From Methylobacterium sp. NEAU K (GTDB taxonomy: Bacteria > Pseudomonadota > Alphaproteobacteria > Rhizobiales > Beijerinckiaceae), in assembly GCF_030700285.1 (NCBI RefSeq), contig NZ_JAUYZJ010000003.1, positions 1-64,000 of the forward strand: a stretch of DNA of 64,000 bases, read 5' to 3'. How positions within the stretch are numbered: position 1 is the first letter of the stretch; the number at the start of each line of letters is the position of its first letter. Below are positions 8,580 through 18,475 of the stretch, piece after piece. Position numbers and translations under genes: made by a program. The notes below the pieces were generated by a model that was not told the DNA's origin, searched no databases, and saw only the letters and a list, made by a program, of their open reading frames with translations.

Positions 8580-9445
8580 TGCAGGCCCTCGCGCGCGAGG
8601 GCATCCCGGCCGAGAAGGAAGGCGAGGGCGCCCGCCGCGGAACCGCCATAGCGCTCAAGCCCGGCACGGCGCAGGACGAGGGCCGATAAGGCCGCTTTGG
8701 GCAGGTTGGTCATGAGGCCCGCGAGGCTCGGGTCCGGCAGGCCGTATTTGCGGCTGACATAGGCCCGCGACCAAGCTTGGTGCCAGCGCGATCGGAACAC
8801 GCGGCCTGGCTCCGGCGCCGAGGATCTGCCGCGGCCGTGCAGCGCCTCGGCACCGTGAACATGGATGAGCGCGCGGCCCGCATCGGCGACGCGCCGGCAC
8901 AGGTCGTCGTCCTCGTAGAACAGGAAGATGTTCTCGTCGAAGCCGCCGAGAGCGAGAAACAGGGCACGCTCGACCATCAGACAGGCCCCGGACAGGAACG
9001 GCGCGCAGGCATCGCCCTCCGGCAGCGCGAGGCGGCCGCCCGGATTGGCGAGATAAGGCGCGAGCAGCGAGCGCGGCTGATAGAAGAAGCGCCCGTCCGC
9101 CTCCACCAGCCGCGGCGCGAGCAGACCCGCATCCGGCCAGGCCCGGGAGGCGGCCAGCAGGGCGTCGACGGCACCCGGACGCAGGGTTACGTCCGGGTTG
9201 ACGATCAAGACATGGTCGGCCGAATCGGCCGCGCGCACGCCGCGATTGTTGGCGCGGCCGTAGCCCTCGTTGCGGGCGCCGCGGATCACCTGTGCGCCGG
9301 CGGCCTCGGCGACCGCGACGGAGTCGTCGCGGCTCGCATTGTCGACGACGATGACCGGCACGTGCTGGCCGGCCAGCGCCGCCAGGCAGGCCGGCAGCAC
9401 GTCGGCGCTGTCATGGGCGACGACGATCGCGACGAGGCTCGCCAC
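8576..9445 (-). CDS. Glycosyltransferase family 2
   Basis: A 289-residue GT-A fold glycosyltransferase. Visible are the nucleotide-sugar binding start (VAIVVAHDSADVLPACLAAL; VIVVDNASRDDS), the DxD-like region HVLIVNPDVTLRPGAV, and FLFYEDDDLCRRVADAG in the acceptor region with a probable catalytic Asp. The pattern matches rhamnosyl/dTDP-sugar transferases of the WbbL/RfbN kind, but donor and acceptor cannot be read from sequence. There is no membrane anchor beyond a hydrophobic C-terminal patch. It lies 22 bases after aspS on the same strand and is coupled by ATGA to the acyltransferase gene, so surface-glycan assembly is the likely context. Confidence 0.88.
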   Translation of the reverse strand: MASLVAIVVAHDSADVLPACLAALAGQHVPVIVVDNASRDDSVAVAEAAGAQVIRGARNEGYGRANNRGVRAADSADHVLIVNPDVTLRPGAVDALLAASRAWPDAGLLAPRLVEADGRFFYQPRSLLAPYLANPGGRLALPEGDACAPFLSGACLMVERALFLALGGFDENIFLFYEDDDLCRRVADAGRALIHVHGAEALHGRGRSSAPEPGRVFRSRWHQAWSRAYVSRKYGLPDPSLAGLMTNLPKAALSALVLRRAGLERYGGSAAGALAFLLGRDALAREGLH

Positions 9446-9467
9446 CGCGGGCCGGTCTACCGGGACC

Positions 9468-11345
<1,878 letters not shown>

Positions 11346-11447
11346 TCACGCGAGGCCCCCCAAGTCAAGCACGACTCCTGCGCGGCCGCCCCGAAAGCGG
11401 CACCCGCGCGGGCCGCAGGTCTACCTGGCGGGACGACCGATCCCCAC

Positions 11448-11867
11448 ATGATGTCCATGAGGCAGAACGCTTTTTTCGATCCCGCGCGCCGTCCGGGCCG
11501 GCCTGTCGAAACGCCCCCGGGTGCGTGGCGCACGCTGCCGCTCGATGGCCGTTTCGATATCGCCTACGAGGACGCGACCGGCGTCTGGAGCAACCGCTCG
11601 CTCGACGCGCGCGAGCTCAGGCTCGGGCCGGGACGAACCCTGCTGGGCGGGATCGACGCGTTGCGGGGCGGCTATCGCGGCTTCCGGGTCGACCGGATCC
11701 GCCGGCTCACCGATGGCACCACGGGCGAACGCATCGAGACGGGTATCCTGGACCGGCTGCTCGGCCGCGCCGAGGCCCAGCGTCGCGCCAACGCGATGCG
11801 GATCCGCCGGCAGACCCGCGCCCGCCGTCATGCGGCCCTGACCGGGCCGGCAAGAAGCCTTTCGTGA
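11448..11867 (+). CDS. Small WYL-domain-like protein
   Basis: A protein of up to 139 residues starting [17 protein letters not shown]. Its core ([61 protein letters not shown]) resembles the SH3-like WYL fold: a first strand with Asp/Tyr, a middle Arg-rich strand and the closing FRVDRI motif. WYL domains normally sit behind a helix-turn-helix and bind nucleic-acid ligands. Here no DNA-binding domain is attached, so it would be a stand-alone WYL module. Three closely spaced ATGs (11448, 11451, 11457) compete as start. It lies divergent from aspS and upstream of rnd. The fold call is by eye and needs a profile search. Confidence 0.6.
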   Translation: MMSMRQNAFFDPARRPGRPVETPPGAWRTLPLDGRFDIAYEDATGVWSNRSLDARELRLGPGRTLLGGIDALRGGYRGFRVDRIRRLTDGTTGERIETGILDRLLGRAEAQRRANAMRIRRQTRARRHAALTGPARSLS

Positions 11868-11943
11868 CAGGAGAGCGCGCGAAACATGGGGACCTGCGCG
11901 TGCGCGTCTCCACATGGCCGCGGCGGTTGCGTATAGCCGGGTC

Positions 11944-13137
11944 ATGGACCTGATCACGACCACCGACGCGCTGCGCGAAGTCTGCACGCGTCTCGCCAGC
12001 CAACCCTTCGTGACCGTCGACACGGAGTTCATGCGTGAGACGACATATTACCCGAAGCTTTGCCTGATCCAGATGGCGGCGCCGGACGGCACCGCCGTGC
12101 TGGTCGATCCCCTGGCGCCGGCCATCGACCTGCAGCCGTTCATCGGCCTGATGGCGGATGAGCAGACCGTGAAGGTGTTCCACTCCGCCCGCCAGGATCT
12201 CGAAATCATCTGGCTGATGGGCGGGATCCTGCCGCATCCCTTCTTCGACACGCAGGTCGCCGCCATGGTCTGCGGCTACGGTGACTCCGTTTCATATGAA
12301 CAGCTCGTCAACGACGTGGCTAAGGCCAAGATCGACAAGTCATCCCGCTTCACCGACTGGTCGCGGCGCCCGCTCTCGGAGGCCCAGCTGACCTACGCGC
12401 TCTCGGACGTCACCCATCTGGTCAAGGTCTACGAGGTCCTGGTCGCCGAGTTGCTGCGCACGGACCGCGGAGCCTGGCTGGACGAGGAGATGGCGGTGCT
12501 GACCTCGCCCGAGACCTACCGGGCCGACCCGGCGCAGGCCTGGCGGCGGCTCTCAGGCCGGATGCGCAAGCCCCGGGAGATCGCGGTGCTGATGGAGGTA
12601 GCCGCCTGGCGCGAGAGCGAGGCGCAGGCGCGCAACGTCCCACGCGGGCGCATCTTGAAAGACGAGGCGGTGATCGACGTCGCCTCCGCGGCTCCGCGCA
12701 ATGCCGAAGCGCTCGGACGTCTGCGCACGATCCCGGCCGGGTTCGAGCGGTCGCGCACGGGGGCCGACATCCTCGCGGCCGTGGAGCGCGGCCAAACGCG
12801 CGACACCGGCAATATCCAGTTGCCCGAACGGATCCGACGAAGCGGCGGCAACGGCGCGATCGTGGAACTCCTCAAGGTGCTTCTGAAGGCGGTGTGTGAA
12901 GCCGAAGGCGTCGCACCCAAAATCATCGCGACCGTCGACGACCTGGAAGCGGTGGCGGACGACGACGAAGCCGAGGTGCCGGCGCTCCAGGGCTGGCGCA
13001 GGGCGCTGTTCGGCGAGAAGGCACTGGATCTGAAGCAGGGCCGCCTAGCGCTCTCCGTGGAGTGCGGGCGCATCGTCGTCCGCCAGCTCGAACCCGCGGC
13101 CACGGGCGTTCCCCGGCCGCTGGGGGCTGACTCTTAG
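11944..13137 (+). CDS. rnd: Ribonuclease D
   Basis: A 397-residue 3'-5' exoribonuclease that trims tRNA precursors in the cytosol. The DEDD nuclease domain occupies residues 1-190, with Exo [22 protein letters not shown] (Asp26, Glu28), Exo [18 protein letters not shown] and Exo [16 protein letters not shown]. An HRDC domain follows near 205-285 ([42 protein letters not shown]). ATG at 11944 gives [13 protein letters not shown], the usual start; the longer in-frame GTG-type start is less likely. The gene is monocistronic as far as the sequence shows and is followed after about 40 bases by a perfect inverted repeat. Confidence 0.96.
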   Translation: MDLITTTDALREVCTRLASQPFVTVDTEFMRETTYYPKLCLIQMAAPDGTAVLVDPLAPAIDLQPFIGLMADEQTVKVFHSARQDLEIIWLMGGILPHPFFDTQVAAMVCGYGDSVSYEQLVNDVAKAKIDKSSRFTDWSRRPLSEAQLTYALSDVTHLVKVYEVLVAELLRTDRGAWLDEEMAVLTSPETYRADPAQAWRRLSGRMRKPREIAVLMEVAAWRESEAQARNVPRGRILKDEAVIDVASAAPRNAEALGRLRTIPAGFERSRTGADILAAVERGQTRDTGNIQLPERIRRSGGNGAIVELLKVLLKAVCEAEGVAPKIIATVDDLEAVADDDEAEVPALQGWRRALFGEKALDLKQGRLALSVECGRIVVRQLEPAATGVPRPLGADS

Positions 13138-13179
13138 CGCGTATTGCCCGATCGTCGACTTGCGCGGACGTGACACCCT

Positions 13180-13230
13180 GCGGGACCGGGATTAAACGGC
13201 AAATTGATTGCCGTTTAATCCCGGTCCCGC
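13180..13230. repeat. Perfect 23-bp inverted repeat with 5-nt loop
   Basis: The left arm 13180-13202 (begins GCGGGACCGGGATTAAACGG) and right arm 13208-13230 are exact reverse complements around the loop ATTGA. There is no T-run on the top strand, so it is not a classical intrinsic terminator for rnd, although such a stable hairpin could still stop transcription or protect a 3' end. The right arm ends nine bases before the ATG of the small gene at 13240, which lacks an obvious ribosome-binding site. Confidence 0.9.
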
Positions 13231-13239
13231 GTAACGCGT

Positions 13240-13527
13240 ATGTTCGAGCCGAACGAAGTCCTCAAGACGCTGACCGGCCGCGGCCTCGTGTCGGCCGAAG
13301 GGTGCGAAACCGTCCGGGTTCGCTACCGGCTCGTGGTGGAACGCCGGCAGGGCGGCCTCGTCGCGTACGGCACCCTGAACGGCAGCCATGCCGGATTACG
13401 GCCGATCTGGCTGGAGCCCGATGCCCAGCTTCGCCTGAAGAGCGGCCGGCGCCTCGACATCTCCTTGACCGACCTTGTCGGCGATACTGCCGAGTTCGAA
13501 AGCACGGGACCGATAGGCGTCCTGTGA
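13240..13527 (+). CDS. Small hypothetical protein downstream of the inverted repeat
   Basis: A 95-residue protein (MFEPNEVLKTLTGRGLVSAEGCETVRVRYRL...) with alternating strand-like segments (RVRYRLVVERRQGGLVAYGTL; GLRPIWLEPDAQLRLKSGRRLDISLTDLVGDTAEFES), so probably a small all-beta fold. No family is recognised, and there is no signal peptide or membrane helix. Codon choice is GC-rich in the third position and looks real. The start is uncertain because no Shine-Dalgarno sequence precedes the ATG; the 13180-13230 hairpin occupies that position. Hairpin-controlled or leaderless-like translation is inference. Confidence 0.6.
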   Translation: MFEPNEVLKTLTGRGLVSAEGCETVRVRYRLVVERRQGGLVAYGTLNGSHAGLRPIWLEPDAQLRLKSGRRLDISLTDLVGDTAEFESTGPIGVL

Positions 13528-14214
13528 AACTCATTCGCGGCGTTGCGCATTTTACCCGACGGAGAAAACACGGTCACACGTTCGCTGAACGGGATGATTC
13601 GGCAAAAGAAGGCGGCATCGACGCGCGAACGAATTGCGTAATCTGCCTGCGGGAACCCGTGCGGCGAGAAGGCGCAGAGGCCCGGATCAGGTCGAAGGCC
13701 GCGCGGGAGCCGGCCTATCAATTTTGCGGTGCAATCCAGACCCGTGCCTCCTGAAGCGGCATTTTGGTGTCGGCCGTGCCCGGCTCCGCGGCCCAGGCAT
13801 AATGAAATCCAGCAACGGCCAACCCATTGCAAGAATTGCATAGAATGCACTCACGACGCCGTGAGTTCGGCCGCAAGACACGCAAGCGTTTTGTGCGACG
13901 CAGCATTTCCTTTCGCGCAGCAATGACATTTCAGGGCCTGTTGTCACACGAAAAGAAGCTTTCACCGTGTGCCTATGGACGAGCAACAGCGAGTTGACGG
14001 CGCTCAAAAATCTCTTAAGGTCCGATCAAGCTTCGGTTTCGAGGGGGCCGCCTCAGGGATGGCGGTCCCTGGCTACGGGATCTGTAGATCTCTCAAGTCC
14101 AAAATGCCCGCTACCGAAGTGTCCATCCCTGTCGCAAACAGTCAGGTCGGGGTCTGAGCGACGCCACTATTTCAGTGCGTCGAAAGTACCCTCAAAGACT
14201 TGTCGGAGGAACCC
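13528..14214. promoter_or_regulatory. Long non-coding leader/promoter region of the xox operon
   Basis: About 690 bases without a convincing gene lie between the small gene and xoxF. Base composition is less GC-rich than in the flanking genes, and stop codons are frequent in all frames. The only clearly readable signal is the strong Shine-Dalgarno GGAGGA at 14205-14210 before the xoxF ATG at 14215. A TTGACG at 13994 has no matching -10 box at normal spacing. The length fits a regulated promoter, since xox operons are controlled by lanthanides and the MxbDM/MxcQE systems in relatives. No operator could be identified by eye. Confidence 0.5.
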
Positions 14215-16020
14215 ATGAGAGCGGTACATCTCCTCGCGCTCGGCGCTGGTGTCGCGGCAGTCGCCGCGCCCGCGCTGGCCAACGAAAGCGTCATGAAGGG
14301 CATCGCCAATCCGGCGGAACAAGTCCTTCAGACGGTCGACTACGCGAACACCCGCTATTCGAAGCTCGACCAGATCAATGCGTCGAACGTGAAGAACCTC
14401 CAGGTCGCCTGGACCTTCTCGACCGGCGTCCTGCGTGGCCACGAGGGCGCCCCGCTCGTCGTCGGCAACGTCATGTACGTGCACACGCCGTTCCCGAACA
14501 TCGTGTACGCCCTTGACCTCGACCACGAGGCCAAGATCCTCTGGAAGTACGAGCCGAAGCAGGATCCGTCCGTGATCCCGGTCATGTGCTGTGACACGGT
14601 CAACCGTGGTCTGGCCTATGCCGACGGCGCCATCCTCCTGCACCAGGCCGACACCACTCTCGTGTCGCTCGACGCCAAGACCGGCAAGGTCAACTGGTCG
14701 GTCGTGAACGGCGACCCGAAGAAGGGCGAGACCAACACCGCCACGGTTCTGCCCGTGAAGGACAAGGTCATCGTCGGCATCTCGGGCGGCGAGTTCGGCG
14801 TGCAGTGCCACGTCACCGCCTACGACCTGAAGACGGGCAAGAAGGTGTGGCGCGGCTACTCCGAGGGTCCGGACGATCAGATGCTGATCGACCCGGAGAA
14901 GACCACCTCCCTCGGCAAGCCGGTTGGCAAGGACTCCTCGCTGAAGACCTGGGAAGGCGATCAGTGGAAGACCGGCGGCGGCTGCACCTGGGGCTGGTTC
15001 TCCTACGATCCCAAGCTCGACCTGATGTACTACGGCTCGGGCAACCCCTCGACCTGGAACCCCAAGCAGCGTCCGGGCGACAACAAGTGGTCGATGACCA
15101 TCTGGGCGCGTAACCCGGATACCGGCGTGGCCAAGTGGGTCTACCAGATGACCCCGCACGACGAGTGGGACTACGACGGCATCAACGAGATGATCCTCAC
15201 GGATCAAAAGGTTGACGGCAAGGAGCAGCCGCTCCTGACCCACTTCGACCGCAACGGCTTCGGCTACACGCTGAACCGCGAGACCGGCGCCCTTCTGGTC
15301 GCCGAGAAGTACGATCCGGCCGTCAACTGGGCGTCCAAGGTCGACATGGACAAGGGCTCCAAGAACTACGGCCGGCCGCTGGTCGTGTCGAAGTACTCGA
15401 CCGAGCAGAACGGTGAGGACACCAACTCCAAGGGCATCTGCCCGGCGGCCCTCGGGTCGAAGGATCAGCAGCCTGCGGCCTTCTCGCCGAAGACCAACCT
15501 GTTCTACGTGCCCACCAACCACGTCTGCATGGACTACGAGCCGTTCCGGGTGACCTACACCCCGGGCCAGCCCTACGTCGGTGCGACCCTGTCGATGTAC
15601 CCGGCTCCGAACTCGCACGGCGGCATGGGTAACTTCATCGCGTGGGATGGCGTCAACGGCAAGATCAAGTGGTCCGACCCCGAGCAGTTCTCGGTGTGGT
15701 CCGGTGCTCTGGCCACCGCCGGCGACGTGGTGTTCTACGGGACGCTTGAGGGCTACCTGAAGGCGGTCGACGACAAGACCGGCAAGGAGCTGTTCAAGTT
15801 CAAGACCCCGTCGGGCATCATCGGCAACGTGATGACCTACCAGCACAAGGGCAAGCAGTACGTGGGCGTCCTGTCGGGCGTCGGCGGCTGGGCCGGCATC
15901 GGCCTCGCGGCCGGTCTGACCGACCCGAACGCCGGCCTCGGCGCGGTGGGCGGCTACGCGGCCCTGTCGCAGTACACCAACCTCGGCGGTCAGCTGACCG
16001 TCTTCGCCCTGCCGAACTAA
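14215..16020 (+). CDS. xoxF: Lanthanide-dependent PQQ methanol dehydrogenase XoxF
   Basis: It oxidises methanol to formaldehyde (and often further to formate) in the periplasm using PQQ and a lanthanide ion, passing electrons to XoxG. The 601-residue protein has a signal peptide cut after ...APALA (residue 22), eight-bladed quinoprotein propeller repeats, the adjacent Cys125-Cys126 disulfide and metal ligands Glu193 (GGEFG) and Asn277 (GSGNPST). The catalytic WDYDGINE motif has Asp319 plus the extra Asp321 that marks lanthanide enzymes (Ala in calcium MxaF). Residue numbers are my own count. ATG 14215 follows GGAGGA at the right spacing. First gene of xoxFGJ; its PQQ comes from the pqq operon 6 kb downstream. 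Confidence 0.98.
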   Translation: MRAVHLLALGAGVAAVAAPALANESVMKGIANPAEQVLQTVDYANTRYSKLDQINASNVKNLQVAWTFSTGVLRGHEGAPLVVGNVMYVHTPFPNIVYALDLDHEAKILWKYEPKQDPSVIPVMCCDTVNRGLAYADGAILLHQADTTLVSLDAKTGKVNWSVVNGDPKKGETNTATVLPVKDKVIVGISGGEFGVQCHVTAYDLKTGKKVWRGYSEGPDDQMLIDPEKTTSLGKPVGKDSSLKTWEGDQWKTGGGCTWGWFSYDPKLDLMYYGSGNPSTWNPKQRPGDNKWSMTIWARNPDTGVAKWVYQMTPHDEWDYDGINEMILTDQKVDGKEQPLLTHFDRNGFGYTLNRETGALLVAEKYDPAVNWASKVDMDKGSKNYGRPLVVSKYSTEQNGEDTNSKGICPAALGSKDQQPAAFSPKTNLFYVPTNHVCMDYEPFRVTYTPGQPYVGATLSMYPAPNSHGGMGNFIAWDGVNGKIKWSDPEQFSVWSGALATAGDVVFYGTLEGYLKAVDDKTGKELFKFKTPSGIIGNVMTYQHKGKQYVGVLSGVGGWAGIGLAAGLTDPNAGLGAVGGYAALSQYTNLGGQLTVFALPN

Positions 16021-16049
16021 TCGGCCGCAGGGTCCTGGTGTAGAAATGG

Positions 16050-16075
16050 TGCCGGCGCGGGCTTCCGCGCCGGCA
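16050..16075 (+). terminator. Intercistronic hairpin between xoxF and xoxG
   Basis: An 11-bp perfect GC-rich stem (TGCCGGCGCGG at 16050-16060 against 16065-16075) closes the four-base loop GCTT and is followed by a short T-rich stretch (TCCTTGTTGTT). It lies 30 bases after the xoxF stop and 79 bases before the xoxG start. It probably acts as a partial terminator or mRNA stabiliser that keeps xoxF transcript above xoxGJ. Confidence 0.65.
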
Positions 16076-16153
16076 TCCTTGTTGTTACAATTCATCGCAA
16101 GAGGCTACGGCTCGAAGGAAGACGAAGCGCCTCGCTTCAGGGAGACTTACGCG

Positions 16154-16765
16154 TTGCATAACCTCAGCAGCATCGTCACGCGGCCGATACTCGCCGCCCT
16201 CGCCCTAGCCACCGTTTCTGCGGTTGCCGTACATGCTGAGGATGCCAAGCCCGCCGACCCGGCACTCGTCGATTCGCTCAACGCAAACGACAAGACCGCC
16301 GAGCAAGACCCGAAGCTGCTCAAGCAGAATGCTGCCGTTAAGGTCGAAGACGGCAAGTACGTCGATGCCGAGGGTCATCCGACATACCATGTCACCCAGG
16401 ACGGTAAGAAGCTCGACTGGTATACCTACTCGGGCTATCGTCGTTATCATGCCGAGTGTCACGTCTGTCACGGTCCGGACGGCATGGGGTCGACCTATGC
16501 GCCGGCGCTCAAGGACTCGCTGAAGCACCTCTCCTACGAGGAGTTCATCGGCATCCTGGTCGGCGGCAAGCAGGACGTGAACGCGGCCGAGCAGAAAGTC
16601 ATGCCGGCCTTCGGCGACAACAAGAACGTCATGTGCTACTCCGACGACCTGTACGTCTACTTGAAGGCACGTGCGTCCGGCGCGATCGGGCGTATTCGTC
16701 CGTCCGATCACGAGGACAAGCCCGAGGCCGCCAAGAAGGCGGAAAAGGAGTGCATGGGCAGCTGA
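16154..16765 (+). CDS. xoxG: Cytochrome c XoxG, electron acceptor of XoxF
   Basis: A periplasmic c-type cytochrome of 203 residues that takes electrons from XoxF. From a TTG at 16154 it has a signal peptide (SSIVTRPILAALALATVSAVAVHA, cleaved near residue 28), a single haem site Cys102-His-Val-Cys105-His106 in HAECHVCHGPDGMG, and Met150 in VMPAFGDNKN as the probable sixth ligand. No ATG can include the signal peptide without running back through the xoxF-xoxG hairpin, so TTG preceded by AGGGAG is preferred. The C-terminus is Lys/Glu-rich. The stop overlaps the xoxJ ATG by one base (TGATG). Confidence 0.94.
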   Translation: MHNLSSIVTRPILAALALATVSAVAVHAEDAKPADPALVDSLNANDKTAEQDPKLLKQNAAVKVEDGKYVDAEGHPTYHVTQDGKKLDWYTYSGYRRYHAECHVCHGPDGMGSTYAPALKDSLKHLSYEEFIGILVGGKQDVNAAEQKVMPAFGDNKNVMCYSDDLYVYLKARASGAIGRIRPSDHEDKPEAAKKAEKECMGS

Positions 16766-17622
16766 TGTCGTTCCCCGTTCGGTCCCTGGCCCGGACGCTC
16801 GCCCTCTGTGCCCTGTCCCTGACAGTGGCGCAGGGGGCCTCCGCGCAGCATCTACCCGATATGGTAACCACGGATGTACTGCGCGTCTGCGGCGATCCGG
16901 GCAACATGCCGTTCTCCGAGCGCAAGGAGGACGGCTTCGAAAACAAGATCGCGGCGATCGTCGCCGATGAGCTGAAGGTCAAGGTCCGCTACTATTGGTT
17001 GACCCAGGGGCCGGGCTTCGTGCGCAACACGCTCGGAACCGGGCTCTGCGACCTGATCATGGGGCAGGCTTTCGGCAGCGACCTGGTCCAGACGACGAAC
17101 CCGTATTACCGCTCGGCCTACGTTCTGATCACGCGCTCGGGCGATCTCGACGGCGTGACCGCCCTCGACGATCCCCGGCTGAAGGGCAAGTCGATCGGGG
17201 TGATCGCGGGCACGCCGCCGGTGAACCGGATGGGCGACCTCGGTCTGGTCTCGACCATGAAGGCTTACGCGCCCTACCAGCTCGACCCGTCGCGCAAGTA
17301 CCAGACGGTGGGCGCGGAGATCGTTGCGGCGCTCGTCGCCAAGGAGATCGATGCAGCCGTGCTCTGGGGGCCGGCCGCCGGCTGGCTCGCCAAGCAGTCC
17401 GGTCTTGCGTTGAACGTGGTGCCGCTGCTCAAGGAGCCAGAGCGGCCGCCGATGGCGTACCGGATCGCCATGGGCGTGCGGATAGGCGAGAACGACTGGA
17501 AGCGCACGCTCAACACCGTGCTGCGCAAGCGCAAGGCGGATATCGACAAGGTCCTGCGCGACTACAACGTGCCGCTCCTCGACGAGGAGGATAACAAGGT
17601 GGCGGAGCCCGGCGAGCGTTGA
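16765..17622 (+). CDS. xoxJ: XoxJ, periplasmic solute-binding-like protein
   Basis: A 285-residue secreted protein of the family 3 solute-binding fold that accompanies XoxF; in relatives it is thought to help activate or mature the dehydrogenase. The signal peptide is residues 1-27 (ALCALSLTVAQGASA). The mature part starts DVLRVCGDPGNMPFSERKEDGFENKIAAIVADEL and includes the characteristic LTQGPGFVRNTLGTGLCDLIMG and VLWGPAAGWLAKQSG blocks. It overlaps xoxG by one base, so xoxGJ are translationally coupled. The gene ends six bases from the convergent folK stop. A substrate has not been established and may not exist. Confidence 0.93.
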   Translation: MSFPVRSLARTLALCALSLTVAQGASAQHLPDMVTTDVLRVCGDPGNMPFSERKEDGFENKIAAIVADELKVKVRYYWLTQGPGFVRNTLGTGLCDLIMGQAFGSDLVQTTNPYYRSAYVLITRSGDLDGVTALDDPRLKGKSIGVIAGTPPVNRMGDLGLVSTMKAYAPYQLDPSRKYQTVGAEIVAALVAKEIDAAVLWGPAAGWLAKQSGLALNVVPLLKEPERPPMAYRIAMGVRIGENDWKRTLNTVLRKRKADIDKVLRDYNVPLLDEEDNKVAEPGER

Positions 17623-17628
17623 ACGGGC

Positions 17629-18099
17629 TCAGGCCCGCTCGATGCCGCACCGGTCGAGTTTGGCAAGGGCGTCCGTGACGCGCTCGCCGCCGATGACGAG
17701 GTCGGGCGCGATCTCAGCGAGCGGTACCAGCACGAAGGCGCGCTCACGTACGTAGCGATGAGGCAATACCAAGCGCGCGTCGTCGACGGACGCGCCTTCA
17801 TACGACAGGACATCGATGTCGATCACGCGCGGGCCCCAGCGCTCCTCGCGCACCCGCCCGAGGTCTTGCTCGACTGCCAGGCAGGCATCGAGCAGGCGAT
17901 GCGGGTCCAGATCGGTGTCCACCGCGACGGCGCCGTTGAGGAACCAGGGCTGGTCGGTCTTGCCCCAGGGTGGCGTGCGGTAATCGGCCGAGCGCGCGAC
18001 CACCGTGATACCCGGCGTCGCAGCGAGCCCCGCCACCGCCCGGTCGAGCATCGCGGCCATGTCGCCGATGTTGCTGCCGATGCCGAGATAGGCCCTCAT
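17629..18099 (-). CDS. folK: 2-amino-4-hydroxy-6-hydroxymethyldihydropteridine diphosphokinase
   Basis: It transfers pyrophosphate from ATP to 6-hydroxymethyl-dihydropterin, the step before FolP in tetrahydrofolate synthesis. The 156-residue length is typical. Visible are the start YLGIGSNIGDMAAML, the substrate loop VARSADYRTPPWGKTDQPWFLNGAVAV, and the signature RWGPRVIDIDVLSYEGASVDDARLVLPH, which carries the magnesium-binding Asp pair and the PH motif. It overlaps folB by four bases (ATGA) as the last gene of folP-folB-folK. A role in pterin supply beside the H4MPT cluster is a reasonable inference, since both cofactors start from the same pterin. Confidence 0.96.
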   Translation of the reverse strand: MRAYLGIGSNIGDMAAMLDRAVAGLAATPGITVVARSADYRTPPWGKTDQPWFLNGAVAVDTDLDPHRLLDACLAVEQDLGRVREERWGPRVIDIDVLSYEGASVDDARLVLPHRYVRERAFVLVPLAEIAPDLVIGGERVTDALAKLDRCGIERA

Positions 18100-18473
18100 G
18101 CGCGCGCTCCCCGCCGACGCGTGATCTCGACGCTGACCTCATCCAGGATGGCCGGGACCGGCGCGCTCGGCTTGTCCACCCGCACGGTGATCGCCTCCAC
18201 GGGCGAGAAGCGGCCGAGGATCGTGGCGGCGATCGCCTCCGCCAGGGCTTCGATCAGGTTGAACCGTCGCGCCGTGGCGATCTCCACGGCGATCTGCGTG
18301 AGATCCGCGTAGCTCACCGTATGAGCGACATCGTCGGAGCGGCCGGCCTCCGCCAGATCGAGCCGCGCCTCCAGCGAGATGTAGAAGCGCTGGCCGAGCA
18401 CCGCCTCCTCGGCCAGCACGCCGTGGCGCCCGAACACGGCGATCCGCGCGACCCGGATCCGGTCCCCTTCCAT
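18096..18473 (-). CDS. folB: Dihydroneopterin aldolase
   Basis: It cleaves 7,8-dihydroneopterin to 6-hydroxymethyl-dihydropterin and glycolaldehyde. At 125 residues it has the family start VARIAVFGRHGVLAEEAVLGQRFYISLEARLDL with the conserved Gly-His-Gly segment and later Glu, YADLTQIAVEIATARRFNLIEALAEAIA, and the terminal VRVDKPSAPVPAILDEVSVEITR in which the catalytic Lys lies. ATG at 18473 sits two bases past the folP stop. In methylotrophs with H4MPT, FolB-like enzymes may feed both folate and methanopterin; this copy belongs to the folate-type operon. Confidence 0.94.
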   Translation of the reverse strand: MEGDRIRVARIAVFGRHGVLAEEAVLGQRFYISLEARLDLAEAGRSDDVAHTVSYADLTQIAVEIATARRFNLIEALAEAIAATILGRFSPVEAITVRVDKPSAPVPAILDEVSVEITRRRGARA

Positions 18474-18475
18474 GC

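Noticed and set aside
13718-13906. Short leftward frame in the xox leader ending AWAAEPGTADTKMPLQEARVWIAPQN
   Set aside because: The end looks slightly protein-like, but the start is poor, the codon use is mixed and no family is recognised. It could be a remnant; not strong enough to annotate.
13994-14025. TTGACG as xoxF -35 box
   Set aside because: No acceptable -10 sequence at 16-18 bases, and it is 190 bases from the start codon.
14167-16095. Leftward open frame of about 640 codons opposite xoxF
   Set aside because: Shadow of the strongly biased xoxF codons; no motif, and it runs through the xox leader and hairpin.
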